Source: Verrucomicrobiaceae bacterium
Lineage (GTDB): Bacteria > Verrucomicrobiota > Verrucomicrobiia > Verrucomicrobiales > Verrucomicrobiaceae
DNA length: 64,000 nt
Direction: 5' to 3'
Assembly: GCA_947466075.1 (NCBI GenBank)
Contig: CANIBP010000001.1
Location: forward strand, 372,001-436,000
Shown: positions 53,328-60,077 of the stretch, piece after piece
Numbering within the stretch: position 1 is the first letter of the stretch
Layout: each line of letters opens with the position of its first letter
Made by a program: the position numbers and the translations under genes
The notes under the pieces: model-generated
Told to the model about the DNA's origin: nothing
The model's input: the letters and a program-made list of their open reading frames with translations, nothing else
The model's database searches: none

Positions 53328-54812
53328 ATGCTCCGCCACCTCCTACTCTTCCTGCTTTGTGTCCTCAGCGTTCATGCCGAACTCGCCGGCAAGCGACCCA
53401 ACATCATCCTCCTGCTCACCGATGATCAAGGCTACGGCGACATGAGCTGCCACGGCAATCCGGTGCTCAAAACGCCGAACATGGACCGCCTCAATGCCGA
53501 GGGCGTGCATTTTGAAGACTTCTGCGTCAGCCCCACCTGCGCACCCACACGCTCCGCGCTGCTCACCGGCCGTCATGAATTCAAAAACGGCATCACGCAC
53601 ACCATCCTCGAACGCGAACGTCTTACGCCGAAGGCCACCACGCTGGCGCAGGTGCTCAAAACAGCGGGCTACACCACCGGCATCTTCGGCAAATGGCATC
53701 TCGGTGATGAAGCCGACCGCTGGCCCAGCGCCCGCGGCTTTGATGAAATGTTCATCCACGGCGCTGGCGGCATCGGGCAGACCTATCCCGGCAGTTGTGG
53801 CGATGCACCCGGCAACAAGTACTTCGACCCCGCCATCCTGCACAACGGCACCTTCGAGAAGACGAAAGGCTACTGCACCGACGTGTTCTTTACGCAGGCG
53901 AAGAAATGGATCGAGAGCGTGAAGGGCAAACAGCCCTTCTACTGCCACATCGCCACCAACGCACCGCACGGCCCCTACATCGCCCGACCCGAGGACAAGG
54001 CGCTGTTCGACGGCAAGGTCGAAGGCGATGACGCCGCGAGCTTCTTCGGCATGCTGCACAACATCGACGACAACCTCGGCCTCCTGCTCGCCAAGCTGAA
54101 GGAATGGGGCATCGAGAACGACACGCTCGTCATCTTCATGAACGACAACGGCGGCACCGCCGGGGTGAAAACCTACAACGCCGGACTCCACGCCGCCAAA
54201 GGCACGCCTTGGATGGGCGGCATCAAAGCCAGCAGCCTCTGGCGCTGGACTGGCACGCTCAAGCCCGCGCCCGTGAATCAACTTTGCGCCCACATCGACT
54301 TCTTTCCCACCCTCGCCGAACTCGCCGGTGCCAAGCTCACCGACGGCGTGAAAGCCCAGGTCGAAGGCCGCAGCCTTGTGCCGTTGCTCGAAAATCCGAA
54401 TGCCGCATGGCCCGACCGCCAGCTCTTCACCCATGTCGGTCGCTGGCCGAAGGGCGAACCGCCCGCCAACTTCAAATTCGCCAACTGCAGCGTCCGCACC
54501 GCCCGCTGGCACCTCGTCAGCGAAGCCCGTGGCGGCAATCCCAACGCCAAAGCCAAGGCCAAGGCCGCCAAGAAAGCCACGCCTCCTGCCGCGAAGGCCA
54601 ACGAGCCTCACTGGCAGCTCTTTGATCTCAAAGCCGATCCCGGCGAACTCACCGACCTCGCCGCCGCGAATCCCGACGTCGTGAAACAACTCACCGCCGC
54701 CTACGACATCTGGTGGGACAGCGTGCAGCCACTCCTCATCAACGAAGACGCTCCACTGGCCGCTGAGAATCCGTTCAAGACACTGTATCAAAAGCAGTTT
54801 GGGGAGAAGTGA
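53328..54812 (+). CDS. Secreted type I sulfatase
   Basis: Start ATG 53328 gives a signal peptide (MLRHLLLFLLCVLSVHA). The 494-residue protein has the sulfatase signature with the residue to be converted to formylglycine: C71 in CAPTRSALLTGR. Metal ligands are present in LLLTDDQGYGD (D32, D33) and in the C-terminal IFMNDNGG; the GKWHLG and TNAPHGPY motifs are also in place. It removes sulfate esters, probably from marine-type or host glycans. An Ala/Lys-rich stretch near 412-430 is a linker before the last domain. No formylglycine-generating enzyme gene was seen in the window. Confidence 0.93.
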   Translation: MLRHLLLFLLCVLSVHAELAGKRPNIILLLTDDQGYGDMSCHGNPVLKTPNMDRLNAEGVHFEDFCVSPTCAPTRSALLTGRHEFKNGITHTILERERLTPKATTLAQVLKTAGYTTGIFGKWHLGDEADRWPSARGFDEMFIHGAGGIGQTYPGSCGDAPGNKYFDPAILHNGTFEKTKGYCTDVFFTQAKKWIESVKGKQPFYCHIATNAPHGPYIARPEDKALFDGKVEGDDAASFFGMLHNIDDNLGLLLAKLKEWGIENDTLVIFMNDNGGTAGVKTYNAGLHAAKGTPWMGGIKASSLWRWTGTLKPAPVNQLCAHIDFFPTLAELAGAKLTDGVKAQVEGRSLVPLLENPNAAWPDRQLFTHVGRWPKGEPPANFKFANCSVRTARWHLVSEARGGNPNAKAKAKAAKKATPPAAKANEPHWQLFDLKADPGELTDLAAANPDVVKQLTAAYDIWWDSVQPLLINEDAPLAAENPFKTLYQKQFGEK

Positions 54813-55013
54813 GCCGCCATCAGACCCACGCGTCGGCGGCACCACTCCGGTGCTATTGAACAGTGGATTTGTACTCCTAGGTGCGTGTAAACCGACCTTT
54901 GTGTTACCGTACTCCAACATAGGAGTGTCAATGGACACCCATGGACGCTCCAGTCCGTACTATTCGAACAAATCCGTGGATATAAATCTGCTGACAAACC
55001 TCACGATCTGTGA
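54813..55013. other. Intergenic region after the sulfatase gene
   Basis: This 201-bp gap begins with a hairpin, GCCGCC (54813-54818) pairing with GGCGGC (54835-54840), which may serve as a terminator although no T-run follows. Further on lies a weak inverted repeat (ACTCCTA about 54873 and TAGGAGT about 54922). I see no gene or RNA motif here. The composition turns AT-richer towards the next gene. Confidence 0.4.
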
Positions 55014-55565
55014 ATGATATTTGCCCAAATCAACACGCCTATCGTGACGCCATCAGAACAGCAATCCATGACATTCCGCTGCCGACCTTCACCGAAGGTC
55101 ATGCTCATTTGCGGGCTTTTTTTCGGTACTTGCGCCGCCGTGATTGGCCAAAAGGCATCCACGAACACGAAGGGACTGATATTGAATGGGATCATTGAGT
55201 TTAGTCCCTCAGGTGCCTCGACCTTCTATTGGGTTCTTGCAGCATTATCTATTCTCTTCGTCTTGGTGGCTGGATGGATGATTGTCACCACATTGGTTCA
55301 TGGAGTGCCAGACGTTGTCTTGACCAACGAGGCCATTTCATTTCCGGTCGGATTCCCAATCAAGCGACTATTTAGATTGCCCTACGCTGAGATCACCGGT
55401 TTGAGCCAGAGCGAGGTGAGCGGACAGCGAATCCTCACGCTTCACACAGCCGCGAAGAAGCATCACATAGCACTAAACTGGCTTGGATCGAAGGACGCAG
55501 AGGTTGCTTTAACTCGTGAGTTGGCTCAGCAACTTTCCAGAGATAGCGCAGGTTCAGAGACATGA
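55014..55565 (+). CDS. Hypothetical two-helix membrane protein, accessory region
   Basis: A 183-residue protein with two predicted transmembrane helices (near residues 29-48 and 69-92: VLAALSILFVLVAGWMIVTTL) and a cytoplasmic beta-rich domain of the bPH type (VVLTNEAISFPVGFPIKRLF, YAEITGLSQSEVSGQ). ATG 55068 is a possible shorter start. Codon use is noticeably more AT-rich than in the sulfatase or fts genes, consistent with acquired DNA. No family assigned. It precedes another small hypothetical gene after 66 bases. Confidence 0.55.
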   Translation: MIFAQINTPIVTPSEQQSMTFRCRPSPKVMLICGLFFGTCAAVIGQKASTNTKGLILNGIIEFSPSGASTFYWVLAALSILFVLVAGWMIVTTLVHGVPDVVLTNEAISFPVGFPIKRLFRLPYAEITGLSQSEVSGQRILTLHTAAKKHHIALNWLGSKDAEVALTRELAQQLSRDSAGSET

Positions 55566-55631
55566 CCTCGCCGACCACAGGCCAACCAAGGAATACTTTC
55601 AACCGTGAGCCCACCAACGGGACTACACACC

Positions 55632-56153
55632 ATGAAAGCCAATACCATTCGTATCGCCGTCTTTTTGCTGCTGAGTTCCTTTGCCTCATCGAAGGACGTT
55701 ACCATCGACGGCGGCTCAGTCGTTTTTAGCATTCCAGGAGAATTCTCCGATCTCTCGCAAGAAGAAATCAACGCGAAGTATCCCTCAATTAACGCGCCCA
55801 AGCAGGTAGTTGGCACAGAAGGCAGATCGACGACTATCGCCTATCAACTCCAAGAGCAATCTGTCAAACTATCTGACCTGCCGGATGTACAGGAGGCGTT
55901 CACGAAGGTATTCGACCGCATAATTCCAGGGATCGAATGGAAACAGAATGCTCTCATAGATTTGGCTGGCCAGAAGTGGCTTCTTATGGAGATGACCTCA
56001 CGAGCGATAGACCAAGATATTCACAACATTGTTCTGATTACTTCGCACAAGGGCAAGATGCTCATGTTCAATTTTAACTCCACGAAGAATGAATTTCCAA
56101 AGATGGAGTCTATTCTCCGAGACAGCATCAACACAATCACTCTGAAACCATGA
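55632..56153 (+). CDS. Secreted hypothetical protein, possible gene-cassette cargo
   Basis: Start ATG 55632 gives a 173-residue protein with a signal peptide (RIAVFLLLSSFASSK). The mature part is alpha/beta in pattern (VVFSIPGEFSDLSQEEINAK, LPDVQEAFTKVFDRIIPG, KWLLMEMTSRAI), like small DUF-type domains that occur in Gram-negative accessory genes. No family is recognised. The stop lies 15 bases before the attC-like palindrome, which is the position an integron cassette ORF would have. Low GC compared with the chromosome backbone supports transfer. Confidence 0.6.
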   Translation: MKANTIRIAVFLLLSSFASSKDVTIDGGSVVFSIPGEFSDLSQEEINAKYPSINAPKQVVGTEGRSTTIAYQLQEQSVKLSDLPDVQEAFTKVFDRIIPGIEWKQNALIDLAGQKWLLMEMTSRAIDQDIHNIVLITSHKGKMLMFNFNSTKNEFPKMESILRDSINTITLKP

Positions 56154-56168
56154 AAGCGCTTAAACTCC

Positions 56169-56303
56169 AAGGGCGAACAATGGCGCTGCTGGACAACGGG
56201 AGGGCGCGTGTTGTGCTATCAAAGTCCATCGCAGTTTGAATATCACCCACTCCGTTCATGCTCTGCGCCACCCTCCCGTGCCAGAGCTTAATCGTTAGCC
56301 CTT
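56169..56303 (+). other. Integron attC-like recombination site
   Basis: The outer boxes AAGGGCGAAC (56169-56178) and GTTAGCCCTT (56294-56303) pair with one mismatch and end in the AAC/GTT cores of R'' and R'. Next come two unpaired 6-nt spacers (56179-56184 and 56288-56293). Then a stem of 17 bp forms between 56185-56204 and 56271-56287, perfect except for three extra bases on the 5' arm, the extrahelical bases typical of attC. The loop is 66 nt; total length 135 bp is inside the attC range. The R' heptamer GTTAGCC deviates from GTTRRRY at one position. No integrase gene is in the window. Confidence 0.5.
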
Positions 56304-56318
56304 TGAACTCTTTCGTGT

Positions 56319-56643
56319 TCAACGGCGCAGCTTCTTCTTCAAACGCATCCAGGTCGGCACGTCGAGGTCTTCGCCTTGGACGATGGAGGGTTCGGTGTCT
56401 TTGAAGCGGCCGCGGTCTTCTTCGCCGAGGCTGAAGGTCTGCTGCTCGGTGGCGGATTTGCGGGCGACGATGGTGGAAGTGGCGCTGATGGTCGTGGTGA
56501 CAGGCGTGTCAAAGGTGAGCAGATCGTCCTGTGGAGGAGCGGATTCCGTCTGCAAGGTGACGCTGCGGGCAACGACGGCAGCAAGGCTGGATTCCTTGCC
56601 ACGGGCGGCATCGGCGAGTTCTTTGGCCGCCGGAGTGCGCACG
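56319..56643 (-). pseudogene. ftsZ': Displaced copy of the last 107 codons of ftsZ
   Basis: Bases 56323-56643 match 58400-58720 without gaps; I count 12 differences in 321 bp. Eleven are silent in the ftsZ frame; the twelfth is a Thr/Ile change. Past that block both copies still encode Arg then stop, but with different bases (CGT TGA here, CGG TAG in ftsZ). The fragment encodes the disordered linker and the terminal FtsA-binding-type peptide ([14 protein letters not shown]). It sits in an open frame reaching 56747 (142 residues, GTG start), but only the ftsZ part is recognisable. Whether it is expressed is unknown. Confidence 0.8.
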
Positions 56644-56785
56644 CGGTCAGATGCCTGACAGATAGTGCATCGACGCTTCCCGCTCGCCGTCGCCTGCTCC
56701 GGGACGTTCGGGCAACCCCTGAAGCTGCTTTGAGCCACAACCTGCACCCTTTACGAGCGGTGAGTGGCGCGTATGCTCCGCGCCG

Positions 56786-57262
56786 ATGGAAACGGTTTAC
56801 ATTGAGACAACGATTCCCAGCTACCTGACTGCTCACCGCAGCCACCAGGAGCCGATGGCGTCGCATCAACAGATCACTCAGGAGTGGTGGGATCATGAGA
56901 GGGCACGGTTTCGTCTCTACTCGTCGATTGCAGTGCGCGCGGAGATTTCCAAGGGCGACGCCGCTGCTCCCGCGCGGCGTTTGAAGGTGATGGTGGGCAT
57001 CCCGGAGCTGGATGTCACCGTGGAGGTTCAGCCGCTGGCCGATTCCATCGTGCAGCTTCTGCAACTGCCGCCGCAAGCACAGATGGATGCAACGCATGTT
57101 GCCTTCGCGATTGTCCATCGAATGGATTATTTGCTGACGTGGAACTGCACCCATCTTGCAAATGCCACTCTCCAGAAAACGCTCTTTGAGTATTGCAGTT
57201 ACCACCACCTTCACATGCCCGTGATTTGCACCCCGGAACTCCTCACCAAGCCCCAGCTATGA
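56786..57262 (+). CDS. PIN-domain (VapC-type) toxin
   Basis: A 158-residue protein beginning METVYIETTIPSYLTA, the characteristic start of a bacterial PIN-domain toxin subfamily. Acidic residues fit the PIN metal site: E7, E53 (RAEISKGD) and D101 (MDATHVAFA), followed by the conserved LLTWNCTHLANA. Such toxins are metal-dependent ribonucleases, held in check by the partner encoded downstream. The stop overlaps the next start (57259), so the pair is coupled in toxin-first order. It is placed between the displaced ftsZ tail and the true ftsZ 3' end. Confidence 0.82.
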   Translation: METVYIETTIPSYLTAHRSHQEPMASHQQITQEWWDHERARFRLYSSIAVRAEISKGDAAAPARRLKVMVGIPELDVTVEVQPLADSIVQLLQLPPQAQMDATHVAFAIVHRMDYLLTWNCTHLANATLQKTLFEYCSYHHLHMPVICTPELLTKPQL

Positions 57263-57492
57263 AAGACCCCATTGTCCAAGAAGTCCGTGACGCCAGAGCT
57301 GCGGTTGCAGCCGATTTTGGTTTTGATCTACACAAGTTCTTCGCGTGGGCGAAGACGCACGCCGTTGCCGAACAGAAGGCCAAGCACTGGCTGCCAACAG
57401 GCCCACACAAAACGCTGGAGACAACTGGCGGGGCGTCGAAGCCTCCCGTGGCGCGGAAGCGCCGTGCGCGCCCTGCCCGTGTCTCAATTTAG
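57259..57492 (+). CDS. Antitoxin partner of the PIN toxin
   Basis: A 77-residue protein from ATG 57259, overlapping the toxin stop by four bases. The first part (MKDPIVQEVRDARAAVAADF and FGFDLHKFFAW) matches the small proteins usually coupled to this PIN subfamily, which begin M-x-D-P-I-V-x-E-V-R and contain a Y/F-D-L motif. The C-terminal half, rich in Arg, Lys and Ala (PPVARKRRARPARVSI), differs from the usual and may bind nucleic acid or be a decayed end. Antitoxin action is inferred from position. Confidence 0.65.
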   Translation: MKDPIVQEVRDARAAVAADFGFDLHKFFAWAKTHAVAEQKAKHWLPTGPHKTLETTGGASKPPVARKRRARPARVSI

Positions 57493-57502
57493 ACGTTAAA
57501 CC

Positions 57503-57531
57503 TTCCGTTTGACGCCTTTCGAGAAACGGAA
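57503..57531. terminator. Hairpin between the toxin-antitoxin pair and the next gene
   Basis: TTCCGTTT (57503-57510) and AAACGGAA (57524-57531) form a perfect 8-bp stem with a 13-nt loop. A short T-run (CCTTTTCC) follows five bases later. It could end the toxin-antitoxin transcript or act in the leader of the 57543 gene. Confidence 0.35.
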
Positions 57532-57542
57532 CACCTTTTCCA

Positions 57543-58034
57543 ATGACGGTTTCTGATTTATCCCCGGATGCTCTGGCACGGCTGGAAGCGAAGTTGGTCG
57601 CGGACCTGGAGATGGTCCGCAAGGTGCGGGCGCTGCTGGAGGAGCATCGGCCACTGCTGACGGCACCGGTGACGCTGAGCGCGACTGCCGCCCCAGCTCC
57701 AGCGTCGCCGAGTCAGCCGCCGGCCCCGGCGGAGCAGCGGAAGCCGTATGACGAGATCCTGCTGGAGTGCCTGATGCAGATGCCTGAGGGAGGCTTCGCC
57801 CCGCAGGACTTCAAGCGGGCGGTTTACAAGGTGACTCACAACTTTCCGGAAACCAGCACGGTGAAGACCTTTCTCAACCGCACGATCCGGCAGGGAAAGG
57901 TGGTCATTGCCGAAGCGCGAACGGGCCGGAACGGCAGTCTCTACCGCTGCACCCTTCCCCGCCCCGTCCCGGCGGAAACACCGCCTGCCAGCGCGGATTC
58001 CCCGGCTGTTTCTACCGAATCCACCCCCGCCTAA
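57543..58034 (+). CDS. Hypothetical protein with winged-helix-like central domain
   Basis: A 163-residue protein. The N-terminus is a likely coiled coil (LARLEAKLVADLEMVRKVRA). A Pro/Ala-rich linker follows, then a compact domain of about 70 residues (YDEILLECLMQMPEGGFAPQ, DFKRAVYKVTHNFPETSTVK, TFLNRTIRQGKVVIAEARTG) with the helix-helix-wing pattern of winged-helix DNA-binding domains. A second Pro/Ala/Ser-rich tail ends it. I do not recognise the family. Its position between the toxin pair and the 21-bp array suggests it could act on that array, but this is speculation. Confidence 0.58.
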   Translation: MTVSDLSPDALARLEAKLVADLEMVRKVRALLEEHRPLLTAPVTLSATAAPAPASPSQPPAPAEQRKPYDEILLECLMQMPEGGFAPQDFKRAVYKVTHNFPETSTVKTFLNRTIRQGKVVIAEARTGRNGSLYRCTLPRPVPAETPPASADSPAVSTESTPA

Positions 58035-58100
58035 ACGGAACAAGGACTCCGAATGCACCCTTTCCTGGTGATTTCGAACCTTTGCCGGGTGGAATGAGCC

Positions 58101-58387
58101 ATTAAACCTGCTGCTTTAGCCGATTAACGGCCAGAATAAACCAATTCACCTGCCGTATAATCTGATTAATCACCCAGGCGACCCATTTTACCGCCCTGTT
58201 TATCTGATTAATCGTCCGCTTTTTCAAATCATTGGCAGAGTTAAACGGATTCGTTGGACTAATAATCGAATTCTTCCGCTGGTTAAACGGCTTTCTCGGC
58301 AGACTAAAGCAATTAACCCGCCCAGTTAATGGACGAATCCGGCCGGTAAACGGCCCAATCCTGGCCTTAAACGGCCTTTTCTGCCAC
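58101..58387. repeat. Array of about 13 degenerate 21-bp tandem repeats next to ftsZ
   Basis: From 58115 to 58387 the sequence divides into 13 consecutive 21-bp units, with a weaker partial unit before. The consensus opens with TTAAACGG, continues ATTAATCC and ends GCC plus two variable bases. Joined units contain the 12-bp palindrome CGGATTAATCCG. Two units (58157 and 58199) share TCTGATTAATC exactly; those at 58241, 58283, 58346 and 58367 share TAAACGG. Single copies drift mainly by substitution and never by length. Twenty-one bp equals two helical turns and seven codons. There are no spacers, so it is not CRISPR. The array starts a few bases beyond the ftsZ stop codon. Confidence 0.75.
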
Positions 58388-58395
58388 TGCACCTC

Positions 58396-60039
58396 CTACC
58401 GGCGCAGCTTCTTCTTCAAACGCATCCAAGTTGGCACGTCGAGGTCTTCGCCTTGGACGATGGAGGGTTCGGTGTCCTTGAAGCGACCGCGGTCTTCCTC
58501 GCCGAGGCTGAAGGTTTGCTGCTCGGTGGCGGATTTGCGGGCGACGATCGTGGAGGTGGCGCTGATGGTCGTGATGACAGGCGTGTCAAAGGTGAGCAGA
58601 TCGTCCTGTGGAGGAGCGGATTCCGTCTGCAACGTGACGCTGCGGGCAACGACGGCAGCGAGGCTGGATTCCTTGCCACGGGCAGCATCGGCGAGTTCTT
58701 TGGCCGCCGGAGTGCGCACGGGAATGCGGGCGGTTTCTGGTGTCGAGGCAATGACGGGCTTGGCCTGTTCTTCCACCTCGGGTTCTTCCTGCGCGAGCAC
58801 TGGCTCCTCGATGGTTTCCGGCGCTTCCTCTGGAGCGTGCGTGCCGTTCAGCGGCGCGACTTCGGCAGCGGGCATGGCGGCGACTTCCTCGGCCTTGAAC
58901 AGGAGATCGGCTGAGGTCTCGACCGGCGGTGCGTAGGGCGAAGGGGCTTTCTTGACAGGTGCCTCGCGTTTGGGTGCGGGGGCGGGAACAGGAGCGGGCA
59001 GTTCGGCACGCGGCTGGAGCATTTCAGACGGTGGAGCGGCGGTGGCGTGCGCGTTGAGCTGCGTGAGTCCGAGCGAGCTGATGAGTGTGACGGCAACGGC
59101 GTCCCCAAGCTTCGCATCAACCCCGAGACCGAATAGAATGTGCGTTTGATCAGGCACATGACGGCCAAGCTGCTTCATAACGCCCTCGACTTCGACGAGC
59201 GTGAGTGATTCGCCACCGGCGACATGCACGAGCAGGTTCTTCGTCTGATGCAGGAGACGACCGGAGTCGATGAGCGGACTCTTGAGTGCCTTCTTGAGCG
59301 CTTCGGTGCCACGGTTCTGACCGCGGGCTTCGCCGAAGCCAAAGAGGCAGCGGCCATTGGCGTTGGCGAGTGCGGAGGTGAGATCGTCGAGGCCGAGTTT
59401 CACCAAGCCGGGCGTGGTGGTGATGGTGGAAACGGCACGCAGGCTCTGCGCGATGAGTTGATCGGCCTGATTGAAGGCTTTTTGAATGCCGTCCTTCGGC
59501 AGGATGAGTTCGCCCATGCGGTTGTTTTCAAACAGCACGAGGGCATCGGCACGCTTCTGCAGCAGTTCGAGCGCTTCCTCGGCCTGCGCGAGGCGGCGGC
59601 GGCCTTCAAAGCTAAAGGGCATAGTGGCGACGACGAGCACGAGCGCGCCGGTGTTTTTCGCGATTTCAGCGATGACAGGAGCAGCGCCGCTGCCGGTGCC
59701 GCCGCCGAGTCCGGCGCTGATGAAAATGATGTCATGGCCATCAACGGCCTGACGAATCTGCTCGCGTGAGAACAAGGCAGCCTCGCGGCCAAGATCGGGA
59801 TCGCCACCAGCGCCGATGCCCTTCATGAGTTCGGCTCCGAGCTGAACTTTGACCGGTGCCATCGAGTGGCCGAGCACGCGCACATCCGTGTGTGCACAGA
59901 CAAGCGTGGCCTCGACAATGCGATCTAGCGTGATGCGATCGATGACATTGGAGCCAGCACCGCCGACGCCGACGATGCAAATGCGTGGCCCGGTTTTGTC
60001 GGAGCCTTCGCGTGACTGGGTGCGGTCGTATTCTACCAT
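58396..60039 (-). CDS. ftsZ: Cell-division GTPase FtsZ, divergent verrucomicrobial type
   Basis: A 547-residue tubulin-like protein that forms the division ring. The nucleotide-binding site is kept: [22 protein letters not shown] with the tubulin signature at 112-118, and a [10 protein letters not shown] segment. The catalytic T7 loop is altered: where E. coli has NVDFADV (N207, D209, D212), this protein has KLGLDDL (214-220), keeping only the last Asp. A long Ala/Pro/Glu-rich linker (about 330-530) leads to a C-terminal peptide ([13 protein letters not shown]) of the type that binds FtsA. The last 107 codons recur at 56319-56643. It starts 38 bases after ftsA. Confidence 0.93.
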   Translation of the reverse strand: MVEYDRTQSREGSDKTGPRICIVGVGGAGSNVIDRITLDRIVEATLVCAHTDVRVLGHSMAPVKVQLGAELMKGIGAGGDPDLGREAALFSREQIRQAVDGHDIIFISAGLGGGTGSGAAPVIAEIAKNTGALVLVVATMPFSFEGRRRLAQAEEALELLQKRADALVLFENNRMGELILPKDGIQKAFNQADQLIAQSLRAVSTITTTPGLVKLGLDDLTSALANANGRCLFGFGEARGQNRGTEALKKALKSPLIDSGRLLHQTKNLLVHVAGGESLTLVEVEGVMKQLGRHVPDQTHILFGLGVDAKLGDAVAVTLISSLGLTQLNAHATAAPPSEMLQPRAELPAPVPAPAPKREAPVKKAPSPYAPPVETSADLLFKAEEVAAMPAAEVAPLNGTHAPEEAPETIEEPVLAQEEPEVEEQAKPVIASTPETARIPVRTPAAKELADAARGKESSLAAVVARSVTLQTESAPPQDDLLTFDTPVITTISATSTIVARKSATEQQTFSLGEEDRGRFKDTEPSIVQGEDLDVPTWMRLKKKLRR

Positions 60040-60077
60040 AATCGTGGGTTGGTTGAGGATGAGTCTGTGAGCTTAAA

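Noticed and set aside
53343..54938. 531-codon open frame opposite the sulfatase
   Set aside because: The plus strand has every sulfatase motif. The antisense frame shows only biased composition (Gly/Val/Glu).
54799..55017. 72-codon frame after the sulfatase
   Set aside because: Starts inside the sulfatase gene, has no domain or signal, and covers the hairpin region.
57408..57501. Second attC-like site around the end of the antitoxin gene (GTTAAAC heptamer)
   Set aside because: The GAGACA.../...TGTCTC arms pair, but the spacers are unequal (about 4 and 9 nt) and the left R box is poor. It is too weak next to the site at 56169.
58101..58387. CRISPR array
   Set aside because: Repeats are directly adjacent with no spacers, strongly degenerate, and there are no cas genes.
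58102..58392. 96-codon frame with a seven-residue periodicity on the minus strand through the 21-bp array
   Set aside because: A 21-bp DNA period keeps frames open and gives heptads on both strands automatically. There is no sign of codon selection, so I describe it as a DNA repeat and not as a gene.
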